From: Marixanthomonas sp002364245
Lineage (GTDB): Bacteria; Bacteroidota; Bacteroidia; Flavobacteriales; Flavobacteriaceae
Direction: 5' to 3'
DNA length: 64,000 bases
NCBI GenBank assembly: GCA_963973455.1
Contig: CAXAZF010000002.1
Span: 248,001 to 312,000 of the forward strand
Below are positions 26,406 to 34,777 of this stretch, in pieces. Position 1 is the stretch's first letter. Each line of letters opens with the position of its first letter. The notes under the pieces are model-generated. The model saw only the letters and a list, made by a program, of their open reading frames with translations, had not been told where the DNA came from and made no database searches. Made by a program: the position numbers and the translations under genes.

Positions 26406-27302
26406 TTAATCAAGCGGCTCACAAAGGCTTCTCACATTAGTCTTAAATAATTCCATAACTTCTTTTAACAGCTTATTTTCTTTTGAAATTTCACGCCCGT
26501 CAATTTCCACAATTGGGGTAAGCTCTCCCATGGTTCCTGTTGCAAAAGCAGCATCGGCATTCATAAATTGCGAAAGCGTAAGATCTGCTTCTTCAATGGG
26601 AATATTGCTTTTTTGGCACAATTCAATAACCGAGCCTCTTGTTATTCCTGGTAAGCAGGCGTGTGCATAAGGCGTATAAATAGTGCCATTTTTGAGCATA
26701 AACACATTGCTTCCGTTTAATTCGGCTACAAAACCGTGTTCATCCAGCATTAACCCAGCATCTTTACCAGCCACATTAGCTTGTATTTTGGCAAGGATAT
26801 TATTCAATAAATTTGCGTGATGAATTTTACTATCTAAAAATTGTGGTGCGTTACGGCGTTGACTAGAACTAAGCACTTTAATACCTCCACTATTATCGTA
26901 TACTAATGGTTTCCATTCTGCCAACACGATTAAACAAGAACCGTTCTGGTTAACACGCGGATCCATCCCACTTGTAATTTTCTCCCCTCGGGTTAACGTT
27001 AAACGAATATGGACATCGTCATTCATGTTATTGGCATCGAGTGTATTTTGTATCGCTTCTTTTATAACTTTTTTTGAAGGAATATCAACAAACGCCAGTG
27101 TTTTAGCACTTTCGTGCAAACGGGTAAGATGTTTATCTAAACAAACAATCCCTTCTGGATAGACCCGTAATCCTTCCCAAACGGCGTCTCCGCCTTGTAC
27201 CGAACTATCAAAAACCGATACTTTGGCTTCGTCTCTATGATATAGCCTATCTTTTATAAATACTTGAATATCGCGATTACGTTCATCAAATTGTTGTAAC
27301 AT
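26406..27302 (-). CDS. Class IV aminotransferase (branched-chain type)
   Basis: A 298-residue PLP enzyme of fold type IV. Seen: VFDSSVQGGDAVWEGLRVYPEG, the lysine region LDSKIHHANLLNNILAKIQA, and GFVAELNGSNVFMLKNGTIYTP followed by LPGITRGSVIELC, which bind PLP phosphate. Branched-chain and D-amino-acid aminotransferases and ADC lyase share these motifs, so the substrate is not settled. It starts two bases after the stop of the sulfotransferase-like gene and is surely co-transcribed with it. Confidence 0.88.
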   Translation of the reverse strand: MLQQFDERNRDIQVFIKDRLYHRDEAKVSVFDSSVQGGDAVWEGLRVYPEGIVCLDKHLTRLHESAKTLAFVDIPSKKVIKEAIQNTLDANNMNDDVHIRLTLTRGEKITSGMDPRVNQNGSCLIVLAEWKPLVYDNSGGIKVLSSSQRRNAPQFLDSKIHHANLLNNILAKIQANVAGKDAGLMLDEHGFVAELNGSNVFMLKNGTIYTPYAHACLPGITRGSVIELCQKSNIPIEEADLTLSQFMNADAAFATGTMGELTPIVEIDGREISKENKLLKEVMELFKTNVRSLCEPLD

Positions 27303-27303
27303 A

Positions 27304-28026
27304 TTATTCGTTTTTAAGAATGTATTTTTTTAATGTGTTGTAATAAGGCATGGCTTCTTCCAATACTGGTTTTAAATGCTTCGGAAGTTCTTTTTGACTT
27401 CTTTTTTGTTTCTGAAACCCTTCGGAATTATGAACGTTTGTATACCAATAGGGTGCCCAAACGCCATCTTCTGGAATGCCTCCTTTTTGCCAAGTGAGCA
27501 TCTCTTTTGAAAAAGAAACGTTTAATTTTTCACAGATTTTTTTTAAATATCGTTCTGGATTAATCATCAACTCGTCACTGTCTATTACAATTGGCGTCCC
27601 CCCGTTTTCTTTCAGAAATAAAAATAGCTCTGTTGCTTTTTTTAACCCTATATCTTCCAGTTTTGGATTATCAATCACTTTTGAAAAAGAAATTAGCAGT
27701 TTTTCGGGATGTCTTATTAGAATAATGTTTTGCCACTTCAGAATAAAGTCAGGTTTTTTATCAATATAATGATGTGCCATTCCTTTTACAAACACGTGTT
27801 TTAGCCCAGAAAGCAACTGGATACTTTCTATCACAACCTCTTCTTTTAAATCCATCGTCCTTAGGATATCGGCTGTGGCAGGATGGTCCACCTCCGTTTT
27901 GGTGTTTTTCAAATAATAGCCATAAAAAGGCTCATCCAAAACATTGAAATCGTCGCGTTGTGCAAAAGCATACATAAGTGCAGTTGACAAATTTCTAGGG
28001 CCGGAAATAAGGTTGATAACGCTCAT
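27304..28026 (-). CDS. Sulfotransferase-like protein
   Basis: A 240-residue P-loop protein starting at ATG 28026 (MSVINLISGPRNLSTALMYAFAQRDDF). ISGPRNLSTAL is the PAPS-binding loop position and IILIRHPEKLLISFSKV the second conserved segment of branched-chain-aminotransferase-linked sulfotransferases. It is fused operon-wise to the aminotransferase gene, a pairing also known from other organisms in family annotation. The longer reading from 28122 runs over the upstream region and is not supported. Product unknown. Confidence 0.75.
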   Translation of the reverse strand: MSVINLISGPRNLSTALMYAFAQRDDFNVLDEPFYGYYLKNTKTEVDHPATADILRTMDLKEEVVIESIQLLSGLKHVFVKGMAHHYIDKKPDFILKWQNIILIRHPEKLLISFSKVIDNPKLEDIGLKKATELFLFLKENGGTPIVIDSDELMINPERYLKKICEKLNVSFSKEMLTWQKGGIPEDGVWAPYWYTNVHNSEGFQKQKRSQKELPKHLKPVLEEAMPYYNTLKKYILKNE

Positions 28027-28107
28027 ATAATTTTCTTGTAATTTCAGGAATAAAGCATTAAAAGTACAGCAAAAAATAAACTTAAAAGCACTGAAACTAT
28101 CTGAAAA

Positions 28108-28136
28108 TAAAAAAGCCTTCATAAGTTATGAAGGCT
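28108..28136 (-). terminator. Terminator of glmS
   Basis: An 11-bp perfect stem AGCCTTCATAA with its complement, one-base loop centre, and a T run on the minus strand, 24 bases after the glmS stop. Confidence 0.85.
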
Positions 28137-28159
28137 ATATAAATTGCATTTTGATTTTA

Positions 28160-30007
28160 TTATTCTACTGTAACCGATTTTGCTAAATTCCTAGGTTGAT
28201 CCACATCCCTACCCAACATAACCGCAATGTGATATGACAATAATTGCAAAGGGATTGTAGTAACCAATGGAGAAAGTGTCTCTGGAGTGTTTGGAACCTC
28301 CATAATATAATCTGCCATTTCTTTTACCGTAGTATCGCCTTCGGTCACTACAGCGATAATTTTTCCAGCCCTGGATTTAATTTCCTGAATATTGCTTACT
28401 ACTTTTTCGTAATGGTTACTATTAACGGCAATTACCACTACTGGCATCTGCTCATCAATTAAAGCAATTGGGCCGTGTTTCATTTCGGCAGCGGGATATC
28501 CTTCTGCGTGAATGTATGAAATTTCCTTTAATTTTAAAGCGCCCTCCAAGGCAACTGGGAAGTTGTAGCCTCTTCCTAAATACAAGAAATTGGCTGCATC
28601 TTTAAATACTTTTGAAATTTCCTTGATTTTTTCATCGCTTTTTAAAGCTTCTTCCACTTTCCCGGGAATCATATCTAACTCTCGAAGGTGCAGCATATAG
28701 TCACTTTGTGACAATGTTCCTTTAGATTTTGCCAATCTAAGGGCAATCATTGTCAACACGGTAATTTGAGTTGTAAAAGCCTTAGTTGAAGCCACTCCAA
28801 TTTCAGGACCTGCGTGAGTATATGTTCCGCTATGCGTTTCCCTAGAAATGGTTGAGCCAACTACATTACATACCCCATATACAAAAGCACCCTTTTCTTT
28901 GGCTAGCTTAATAGCGGCCAAGGTATCTGCTGTCTCACCACTTTGAGATATGGCGATTACGACATCCTTTTCAGTAATTATTGGGTTTCTGTATCTAAAT
29001 TCTGAAGCATATTCAACCTCAACGGGTATTCTTGCTAAATCTTCAAAAACATATTCGGCAACCAAACCAGCGTGCCAAGAAGTTCCGCAAGCTACGATGA
29101 TAATTCGGTCTGCATTGGTAAAGCGTTTAATATGGTCTTCTAGGCCACCTAAACGAACAATTCCTTTATCTGCTAACAAACGGCCTCTGTATGTATCTTT
29201 GATCACAGAAGGTTGTTCATATATTTCTTTCAGCATAAAGTGGTCGTAGCCGCCTTTTTCAATCTGCTCTAAATTAAGCTGAAGCTCTTGAACATAAGGA
29301 GCAACCAATTTATCCCCTTTAATTTTACGTACTTTCACATCACGTCCACGGCGAATAATTGCCATCTCCTGATCTTCCAGGTAGATAGCGTTGTTCGTAA
29401 ACTCAATAAACGGAGAAGCGTCACTAGCTACAAAAAACTCATCATCACCAATACCTATGGCAAGCGGACTTCCTAACTTAGCAACAACAATTTCATCTGG
29501 CTTGTTTTTATCAAACAACGCTATGGCATAAGCACCAACCACTTGATTTAAAGCAATTTGAACTGCCTTTCCTAACTTAACATTTTCTTGTTTTTTTACT
29601 TCTTCAATTAAGTTAACCAGCACTTCGGTATCAGTATCCGAAGTAAAAGTATAGCCACGATTTATTAATTCTTTTTTTATAGAAGCATAGTTTTCTATAA
29701 TTCCGTTGTGAATAATCACCAGATCACCACTATTAGAATAATGAGGGTGCGAATTTACATCGTTTGGTACTCCGTGTGTTGCCCATCTAGTATGCCCAAT
29801 TCCTAAACTTCCTTTTAAAGAAATGTTTTTTTCGGCTTTTGCCTCAAGGCCAGCTACTTTCCCTTTTGTTTTACACAACTGAATATCTTCTCCATCAAAC
29901 AATGCTATTCCTGCACTGTCATAACCTCTATATTCTAAGCGTTTTAACCCGTTTAACACAATTGGGTAAGCTTCTTTTTTACCTATATATCCTACAATTC
30001 CACACAT
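28160..30007 (-). CDS. glmS: Glutamine-fructose-6-phosphate aminotransferase (isomerizing)
   Basis: A 615-residue enzyme that makes glucosamine-6-phosphate for peptidoglycan and LPS. The N-terminal glutaminase begins MCGIVGYIG with the catalytic Cys2 and has GIGHTRWATHG. Two SIS sugar-phosphate domains follow (AISQSGETADTLAAI and the second around 460-590), and it ends QPRNLAKSVTVE. It is the last gene of a run after the starch-synthase-like and DUF4270 genes; only five bases separate it from the latter, so there is no room for a glmS ribozyme. Confidence 0.98.
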   Translation of the reverse strand: MCGIVGYIGKKEAYPIVLNGLKRLEYRGYDSAGIALFDGEDIQLCKTKGKVAGLEAKAEKNISLKGSLGIGHTRWATHGVPNDVNSHPHYSNSGDLVIIHNGIIENYASIKKELINRGYTFTSDTDTEVLVNLIEEVKKQENVKLGKAVQIALNQVVGAYAIALFDKNKPDEIVVAKLGSPLAIGIGDDEFFVASDASPFIEFTNNAIYLEDQEMAIIRRGRDVKVRKIKGDKLVAPYVQELQLNLEQIEKGGYDHFMLKEIYEQPSVIKDTYRGRLLADKGIVRLGGLEDHIKRFTNADRIIIVACGTSWHAGLVAEYVFEDLARIPVEVEYASEFRYRNPIITEKDVVIAISQSGETADTLAAIKLAKEKGAFVYGVCNVVGSTISRETHSGTYTHAGPEIGVASTKAFTTQITVLTMIALRLAKSKGTLSQSDYMLHLRELDMIPGKVEEALKSDEKIKEISKVFKDAANFLYLGRGYNFPVALEGALKLKEISYIHAEGYPAAEMKHGPIALIDEQMPVVVIAVNSNHYEKVVSNIQEIKSRAGKIIAVVTEGDTTVKEMADYIMEVPNTPETLSPLVTTIPLQLLSYHIAVMLGRDVDQPRNLAKSVTVE

Positions 30008-30012
30008 AGTAT

Positions 30013-31593
30013 TTATTCAGATTTTGTATAATAAAGTTGTAGTTTCAGTTTTCTGTCTTCATCAGAAGAATTACTTCCATGTAAAACGGTTCCTTTTGGT
30101 GTTAACACGCTAGTTCCCGGCACTTCTTTAAGTCCTGGCTCTTGTGTGTTTTGGAGGCTTTTAAAGTTAGGGTTCACCAAATTATCGGTCACTATAAGAC
30201 CCAATGGAACATTTGTAGAGTCGTTGTTTATAAGGTTACTTACATGAGTGGTTAAGCGTATTTTGTAAAAATCGCCATTGTCATTTGCATCCTTTTCAAG
30301 GACCCCTAAATGGTTGGATTTGTGAGTCAATGGCTCTTCTGTATTTATAGGGTCTGTAAAATAATCGATAAGGACTGTTCCATTCTTTGCATCAAAAATA
30401 ATTACCCGCTCCGGCTCATTGGCCAACGCTGCTGTTTTATCTTTATTTACATAAAATATAAGATTGGCTTCGTTTATTATTGGCTTTTGATCCCGAAGCA
30501 TATCAAGCTCATCTGCAACACCATTAGGACCTGTTTCAAGGTTAGCGTTTAAATTATCTTCTTTTCCAAATAATTCTATTACTGCGGCAATACCATCACC
30601 TCCTTTTATATATAGATTTTCATCACCATTTTCAATATCTGGAGTTTCAATGGCCGAGAGTATATTTTGAGGTAATTCATCCTGCAACAAACTAACTTTC
30701 ACACCGCCAAAATTCAATATTAAATTATCTTCATCCTCTTCTTCATCATCATTATTAAATGAATAGTGCAAAGTTATATTTGCGTTTGAAGGGTCAAAAA
30801 GGAATAAATTTCCATTATTGTTTGTAGATTCAGCTTTAAAATAAATTCCTCTGAAATAATTTTTAAAGTTATTGTTACTTAAAAGCTCTGAAGAACCTTC
30901 TTTGTCAATAATCTTTTCTTGAAAAAACTCAACAGGAAGCTTAACGCGTAAGCCTGGAGCCACGGTTTCAGAAATGGTATCTCCCGCAGAGTTATAGGAA
31001 ATCAATTCTATACCCTCATCGTTTGGCGAAAAATCTTCAATTTTATAAATTAAATCTCCAATAAGGGATGGATTATTATCAAACGTTTTTTCTAAGTTTG
31101 AGTAATATTTTTGGGGGTCTTGAAAACCCGATTCTGGATCTAAATCCCTTAAAAAGTAATTAGATTCATACATTGAAATATTGATAGGGTCATTGCCATA
31201 TACTGAATCTAAAGTATAATTAAGAGTGTCTTCACCTACTGTTTCGCTTTCACTAAAAAATGGAATGTACAATACAACACTATCTAGGGTAGTCTCATTA
31301 CCAAACTCAGGTTCTACTTCACTCAATGTAACTTGAGACAAAAAACTAACGGTAGATTTACCATAAATAGGGTCATTTTTAATTCCTAATTGATAAGCAG
31401 TGAGTCCATTGGTTTGAATGGGTAAAAGTTTCCGGCTATAAGCTATCACAGAGTTAGTTTGATCGGGCTCAATAAAAGTATTTTCCCCAACAATTTCTGA
31501 TCCTATTATATCTATATCCTCTTCGCAAGATGCCAGCACAACTATTACAAATAACACAGTTGCTAGTTTTGGCAACAAATTCTTAATCTTCAT
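30013..31593 (-). CDS. DUF4270 lipoprotein
   Basis: A 526-residue lipoprotein (signal to LASC, Cys23, then EEDIDIIGSEIVGEN). The sequence IAYSRKLLPIQTNGLTAYQLGIKNDPIYGKSTVSFLSQV (in part) is the opening of the DUF4270 family, found almost only in Bacteroidota; function unknown. The conserved location between a GT5 gene and glmS suggests a cell-envelope or sugar link. Pieces such as YPFNTYTKSE-like C-terminal beta strands (LKLQLYYTKSE) end the protein. Confidence 0.88.
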   Translation of the reverse strand: MKIKNLLPKLATVLFVIVVLASCEEDIDIIGSEIVGENTFIEPDQTNSVIAYSRKLLPIQTNGLTAYQLGIKNDPIYGKSTVSFLSQVTLSEVEPEFGNETTLDSVVLYIPFFSESETVGEDTLNYTLDSVYGNDPINISMYESNYFLRDLDPESGFQDPQKYYSNLEKTFDNNPSLIGDLIYKIEDFSPNDEGIELISYNSAGDTISETVAPGLRVKLPVEFFQEKIIDKEGSSELLSNNNFKNYFRGIYFKAESTNNNGNLFLFDPSNANITLHYSFNNDDEEEDEDNLILNFGGVKVSLLQDELPQNILSAIETPDIENGDENLYIKGGDGIAAVIELFGKEDNLNANLETGPNGVADELDMLRDQKPIINEANLIFYVNKDKTAALANEPERVIIFDAKNGTVLIDYFTDPINTEEPLTHKSNHLGVLEKDANDNGDFYKIRLTTHVSNLINNDSTNVPLGLIVTDNLVNPNFKSLQNTQEPGLKEVPGTSVLTPKGTVLHGSNSSDEDRKLKLQLYYTKSE

Positions 31594-31623
31594 ATAAAAT
31601 TTTAAATGTGTGGTGTTCTTTTT

Positions 31624-32430
31624 CTACAATACTTTCGACTCGTAAAAATCTAAATATGCTTCGGAAAACTCCTCCTTTTTATGATACTTTAACACAGGTT
31701 TGTCCAAGTTGTTAAGGAAGTTTTCTAGTTCTTCAGGTATTTCTTCAGAACCTATGATTGCTGCATCAGAGTTTTTAACTGCAAGCTTCATCATATTAAC
31801 ATAGTTTGGAGTGTCTAATTCCTCAACTGATTCTTCATCAATACCATCAAACAATATTTTTTCTTTTACCTTATCGTTTAACGTATTATCAAAGCCTTGA
31901 TTGTATACAGAGGTAACTATTTTACTATTTTCAAATAGAGGCTCCGTTCCGTAGTAGTTTCTTAAGTATAGTGGCAAGAAAGAAGCCAACCAGCCGTGTA
32001 CGTGAATAACATCTGGTGACCAATTTAATTTTTTTACGGTTTCTATTACACCTTTTGCAAAAAATATGGCTCGTTCGTCATTATCTTTAAAAAAGTTACC
32101 ATCTTCATCTGCAAAAGTTGCTTTACGCTTAAAGTAATCGTCATTATCTATAAAATACACCTGCATACGCTCTTTTGGTATGGAGGCTACTTTAATGATC
32201 AATGGCATATCGAGATCATTAATAACCAAATTCATTCCGCTTAAACGTATAACTTCGTGTAATTGGTGGCGTCTTTCATTTATATTCCCATAACGTGGCA
32301 TAAAAATTCTAATTTGACCACCATTGTCATTAACCATTTTAGGGGCTTCAAACGACATGGAAGAAATCTCGGTCTCCGGCAGGTATGGAACAACTTCTGA
32401 AGACACATACAAGATTCTTTTATCTTTCAT
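31624..32430 (-). CDS. Starch/glycogen-synthase catalytic-domain protein, short
   Basis: A 268-residue protein matching only the N-terminal (GT5) half of glycogen synthases: RILYVSSEVVPYLPETEISSMSFEAPKMVNDNGGQIRIFMPRYGNINERRHQLHEV (in part), and SPDVIHVHGWLASFLPLYLRN, the acceptor region. The C-terminal GT-B half that binds ADP-glucose is missing. It is a common Bacteroidota gene in this location, next to panC. It is unlikely to be a full synthase; it may be a regulator or a different transferase. It leads the DUF4270-glmS run. Confidence 0.8.
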   Translation of the reverse strand: MKDKRILYVSSEVVPYLPETEISSMSFEAPKMVNDNGGQIRIFMPRYGNINERRHQLHEVIRLSGMNLVINDLDMPLIIKVASIPKERMQVYFIDNDDYFKRKATFADEDGNFFKDNDERAIFFAKGVIETVKKLNWSPDVIHVHGWLASFLPLYLRNYYGTEPLFENSKIVTSVYNQGFDNTLNDKVKEKILFDGIDEESVEELDTPNYVNMMKLAVKNSDAAIIGSEEIPEELENFLNNLDKPVLKYHKKEEFSEAYLDFYESKVL

Positions 32431-32468
32431 ATATTTATTACTTTATTAGCTTACTTGTTTTGAAAGTG

Positions 32469-32476
32469 CAAAATTA
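32469..32476 (-). promoter_or_regulatory. Putative -7 box of the GT5-DUF4270-glmS run
   Basis: Minus-strand TAATTTTG, a full TAnnTTTG match, 38 bases before the start codon; divergent from panC. Confidence 0.5.
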
Positions 32477-32507
32477 CGAAAATTTATGTAGATTGCTCAT
32501 AATCTAT

Positions 32508-32515
32508 TAATTTTG
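32508..32515 (+). promoter_or_regulatory. Putative -7 box of panC
   Basis: TAATTTTG matches TAnnTTTG and ends 20 bases before panC. Confidence 0.5.
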
Positions 32516-32535
32516 CCGCCACTCAATTTAAAATC

Positions 32536-33381
32536 ATGAGCGTATATACCAACCGAGAATCGCTTTTAGCTACTCTCAAACCTTGGCGGAAAATTAAAAC
32601 CATTGGTTTTGTCCCTACTATGGGAGCACTGCACCAAGGACACCTAACCCTTGTGAATGCAGCCTTAAAAGAAAACGATTGTGTTGTGGTGAGCATTTTT
32701 GTAAATCCTACCCAGTTTAACAATGCAGAAGATTTAGATAAATATCCTCGCAACTTAAACACCGATGTAGCTTTATTGAAATCGTTAGGCGAAAATATAA
32801 TTATCTATGCCCCGGAAGCGTCCGATTTATATGGTGATGAGATTACTGCTACTAACTATGATTTTCAAGGTTTAGAGCATGAAATGGAAGGTAAGCACCG
32901 AGAGGGACATTTTAATGGGGTAGGAACTATTTTAAATATTTTTTTCAGAATCGTTGAACCAGACAATGCTTACTTTGGTGAAAAAGACTTTCAGCAATTG
33001 CAAATTGTAAAAAAGTTGGTTGAAATAGAAAACCTTCCTGTAAACATAGTCGGTGTACCTATTGTTCGTGAAGAAAGCGGATTAGCTTTAAGTTCCCGAA
33101 ATGAACGTCTTACTGAATCACAACGAAAAGAAGCCATGTTAATTTCAAAAACACTTAAAGAAGTAAAACAACAATATTCCTCACATACTATTTCAGAATT
33201 AAACCGTTTTGTGAAAGAAACATTCGATAAAAACGACCAATTAACGTTAGAATATTTTGAAATAGCTAACGAAGAGACCTTAAAAACAGTTTCAGAAAAG
33301 TCTAAAAACCAAACCCATAGAGCCTTTATAGCTGTTTTTGCAGGAGAAATTAGATTAATAGATAATATGGCTCTAAATTAA
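32536..33381 (+). CDS. panC: Pantothenate synthetase (pantoate-beta-alanine ligase)
   Basis: A 281-residue ligase that joins pantoate and beta-alanine with ATP. Seen: PTMGALHQGHLTLV (HIGH-type nucleotide site), VNPTQFNNAEDLDKYPRN, GEKDFQQLQIVKKLV and the KMSKS-like SSRNERL region. Length fits. It is followed by panD, so pantothenate (coenzyme A) synthesis genes are together. Confidence 0.97.
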   Translation: MSVYTNRESLLATLKPWRKIKTIGFVPTMGALHQGHLTLVNAALKENDCVVVSIFVNPTQFNNAEDLDKYPRNLNTDVALLKSLGENIIIYAPEASDLYGDEITATNYDFQGLEHEMEGKHREGHFNGVGTILNIFFRIVEPDNAYFGEKDFQQLQIVKKLVEIENLPVNIVGVPIVREESGLALSSRNERLTESQRKEAMLISKTLKEVKQQYSSHTISELNRFVKETFDKNDQLTLEYFEIANEETLKTVSEKSKNQTHRAFIAVFAGEIRLIDNMALN

Positions 33382-33389
33382 TATCTTTG
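33382..33389 (+). promoter_or_regulatory. Putative -7 box of panD
   Basis: TATCTTTG matches TAnnTTTG right after the panC stop and ends four bases before the panD ATG, so an RNA started here would have almost no leader. Confidence 0.45.
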
Positions 33390-33393
33390 CAAA

Positions 33394-33744
33394 ATGCAAA
33401 TACACGTAGTAAAATCTAAAATTCATAGAGTTAAAGTTACCGGTGCAGACCTTAATTACATAGGCAGTATTACCATAGATGAAGATTTAATGGATGCCGC
33501 CAATATAATTGAAGGCGAAAAAGTACAGATTGTTAATAACAACAATGGTGAACGACTGGAAACGTATGCAATCCCCGGCCCTCGGAATAGTGGTGAAATA
33601 ACCCTCAATGGTGCCGCTGCTAGAAAAGTAGCTCCTGGAGATATATTAATTCTTATTACCTACGCCATGATGGACGTAGAAGAGGCAAAGCAGTTTAAAC
33701 CTGCTTTGGTTTTCCCAAATGAAGAGAACAATCTTTTAAAGTAA
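33394..33744 (+). CDS. panD: Aspartate 1-decarboxylase precursor
   Basis: A 116-residue pyruvoyl enzyme that makes beta-alanine from aspartate. The self-cleavage site is the Gly-Ser of YIGSITID (about residues 24-25), which leaves the N-terminal pyruvoyl on the alpha chain; TGADLNYIG and ETYAIPGPRNSGEITLNGAAARKVAPGD are conserved. It sits between panC and a membrane gene that begins one base after its stop. Confidence 0.97.
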   Translation: MQIHVVKSKIHRVKVTGADLNYIGSITIDEDLMDAANIIEGEKVQIVNNNNGERLETYAIPGPRNSGEITLNGAAARKVAPGDILILITYAMMDVEEAKQFKPALVFPNEENNLLK

Positions 33745-33745
33745 T

Positions 33746-34711
33746 TTGAAAAAATCAGTTACAAAATTTCTTAAAATCGCCCTGCCGCTGGCTTTGGGCG
33801 TTTTTTTAATCTATTATTCTTACACAAAGTTCACCCCAGAACAATTAGACGAAATTTCGTTTTACTTTAAAAAGGCAGACTACATTTTCGTGATTTTATC
33901 GGTTTTTATCTCCTTGGTAAGCCACATTATCCGTGCTGTTCGATGGAATTTACTATTAGCTCCCATAGGATATAAGCCTAGTGTGCTCAATAATTTCATG
34001 GCCATTTCGGTTGCGTATTTAATGAATATGTTTATTCCTAAAAGCGGTGAAATTTCTCGAGGGATTGTTTTAGATAAATATGAAAAAGTCCCTTTTGATA
34101 AAGGTTTTGGCACTATAATTTCCGAAAGGGTTGTAGACCTTGTTTTTTTAATGGCGTTCACTGCTTTGGCACTTTTTCTTGAGTTTGATAGTTTATACGG
34201 TTTTTTAACTGAAATAATAAACCCTTCAAAATTAATATTTGCCTTTCTAGGACTTATAGTTCTTGTAATTATTTTCTTCCTATTTCTTAAATATTCAAAA
34301 TCAAAGCTAACACAGAAGCTCAGGGAATTTTTATTAGGGTTAAAAGACGGTGTTTTCAGTATCTTCAACATGAAGAAAAAAATTTCCTTCATTTTTCAAA
34401 CTTTTTTAATTTGGGGATTATACTTGCTGTCGTTTTATACAGCGATGCTTGCCTTAGACGATACTGCATCAATTCCCATTGGCACCATAATTATCGCTTT
34501 TGTAGTGGGTAGTTTTTCTTTTGCATTTACCAATAGTGGCTTTGGTAGTTATCCATTTTTTGTTGCTGCTATTCTTGCCGTGTTTGGCGTTCCAGAAACA
34601 GCCGGAACCGCTTTCGGGTGGATTGTTTGGACATCGAACATAAGCTCCATTATTCTTTTTGGTGGGTTGTCTTTTCTATTTCTCCCTATTTATAACAAAG
34701 GAAAAGAGTAA
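33746..34711 (+). CDS. Flippase-like membrane protein (LPG-synthase TM family)
   Basis: A 321-residue protein with about eight hydrophobic segments and the family marks SHIIRAVRWNLLLAPIG and MNMFIPKSGEISRGIVL, as in the lysylphosphatidylglycerol synthase transmembrane/UPF0104 group. The start is TTG at 33746 right behind panD. Such proteins without an aminoacyl-transferase domain are thought to be lipid or lipid-linked-sugar movers, but no substrate is known. A second member is at 52031. Confidence 0.83.
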   Translation: MKKSVTKFLKIALPLALGVFLIYYSYTKFTPEQLDEISFYFKKADYIFVILSVFISLVSHIIRAVRWNLLLAPIGYKPSVLNNFMAISVAYLMNMFIPKSGEISRGIVLDKYEKVPFDKGFGTIISERVVDLVFLMAFTALALFLEFDSLYGFLTEIINPSKLIFAFLGLIVLVIIFFLFLKYSKSKLTQKLREFLLGLKDGVFSIFNMKKKISFIFQTFLIWGLYLLSFYTAMLALDDTASIPIGTIIIAFVVGSFSFAFTNSGFGSYPFFVAAILAVFGVPETAGTAFGWIVWTSNISSIILFGGLSFLFLPIYNKGKE

Positions 34712-34777
34712 GCTCAGTTTTTCTAAAATCAGTATTTTTAAATTTTAGTATCTTTCCCAACCTAAAACGTAACCTGC

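Noticed and set aside
30008..30012. glmS ribozyme or riboswitch before glmS
   Set aside because: Only five bases separate glmS from the previous gene and no such fold is present.
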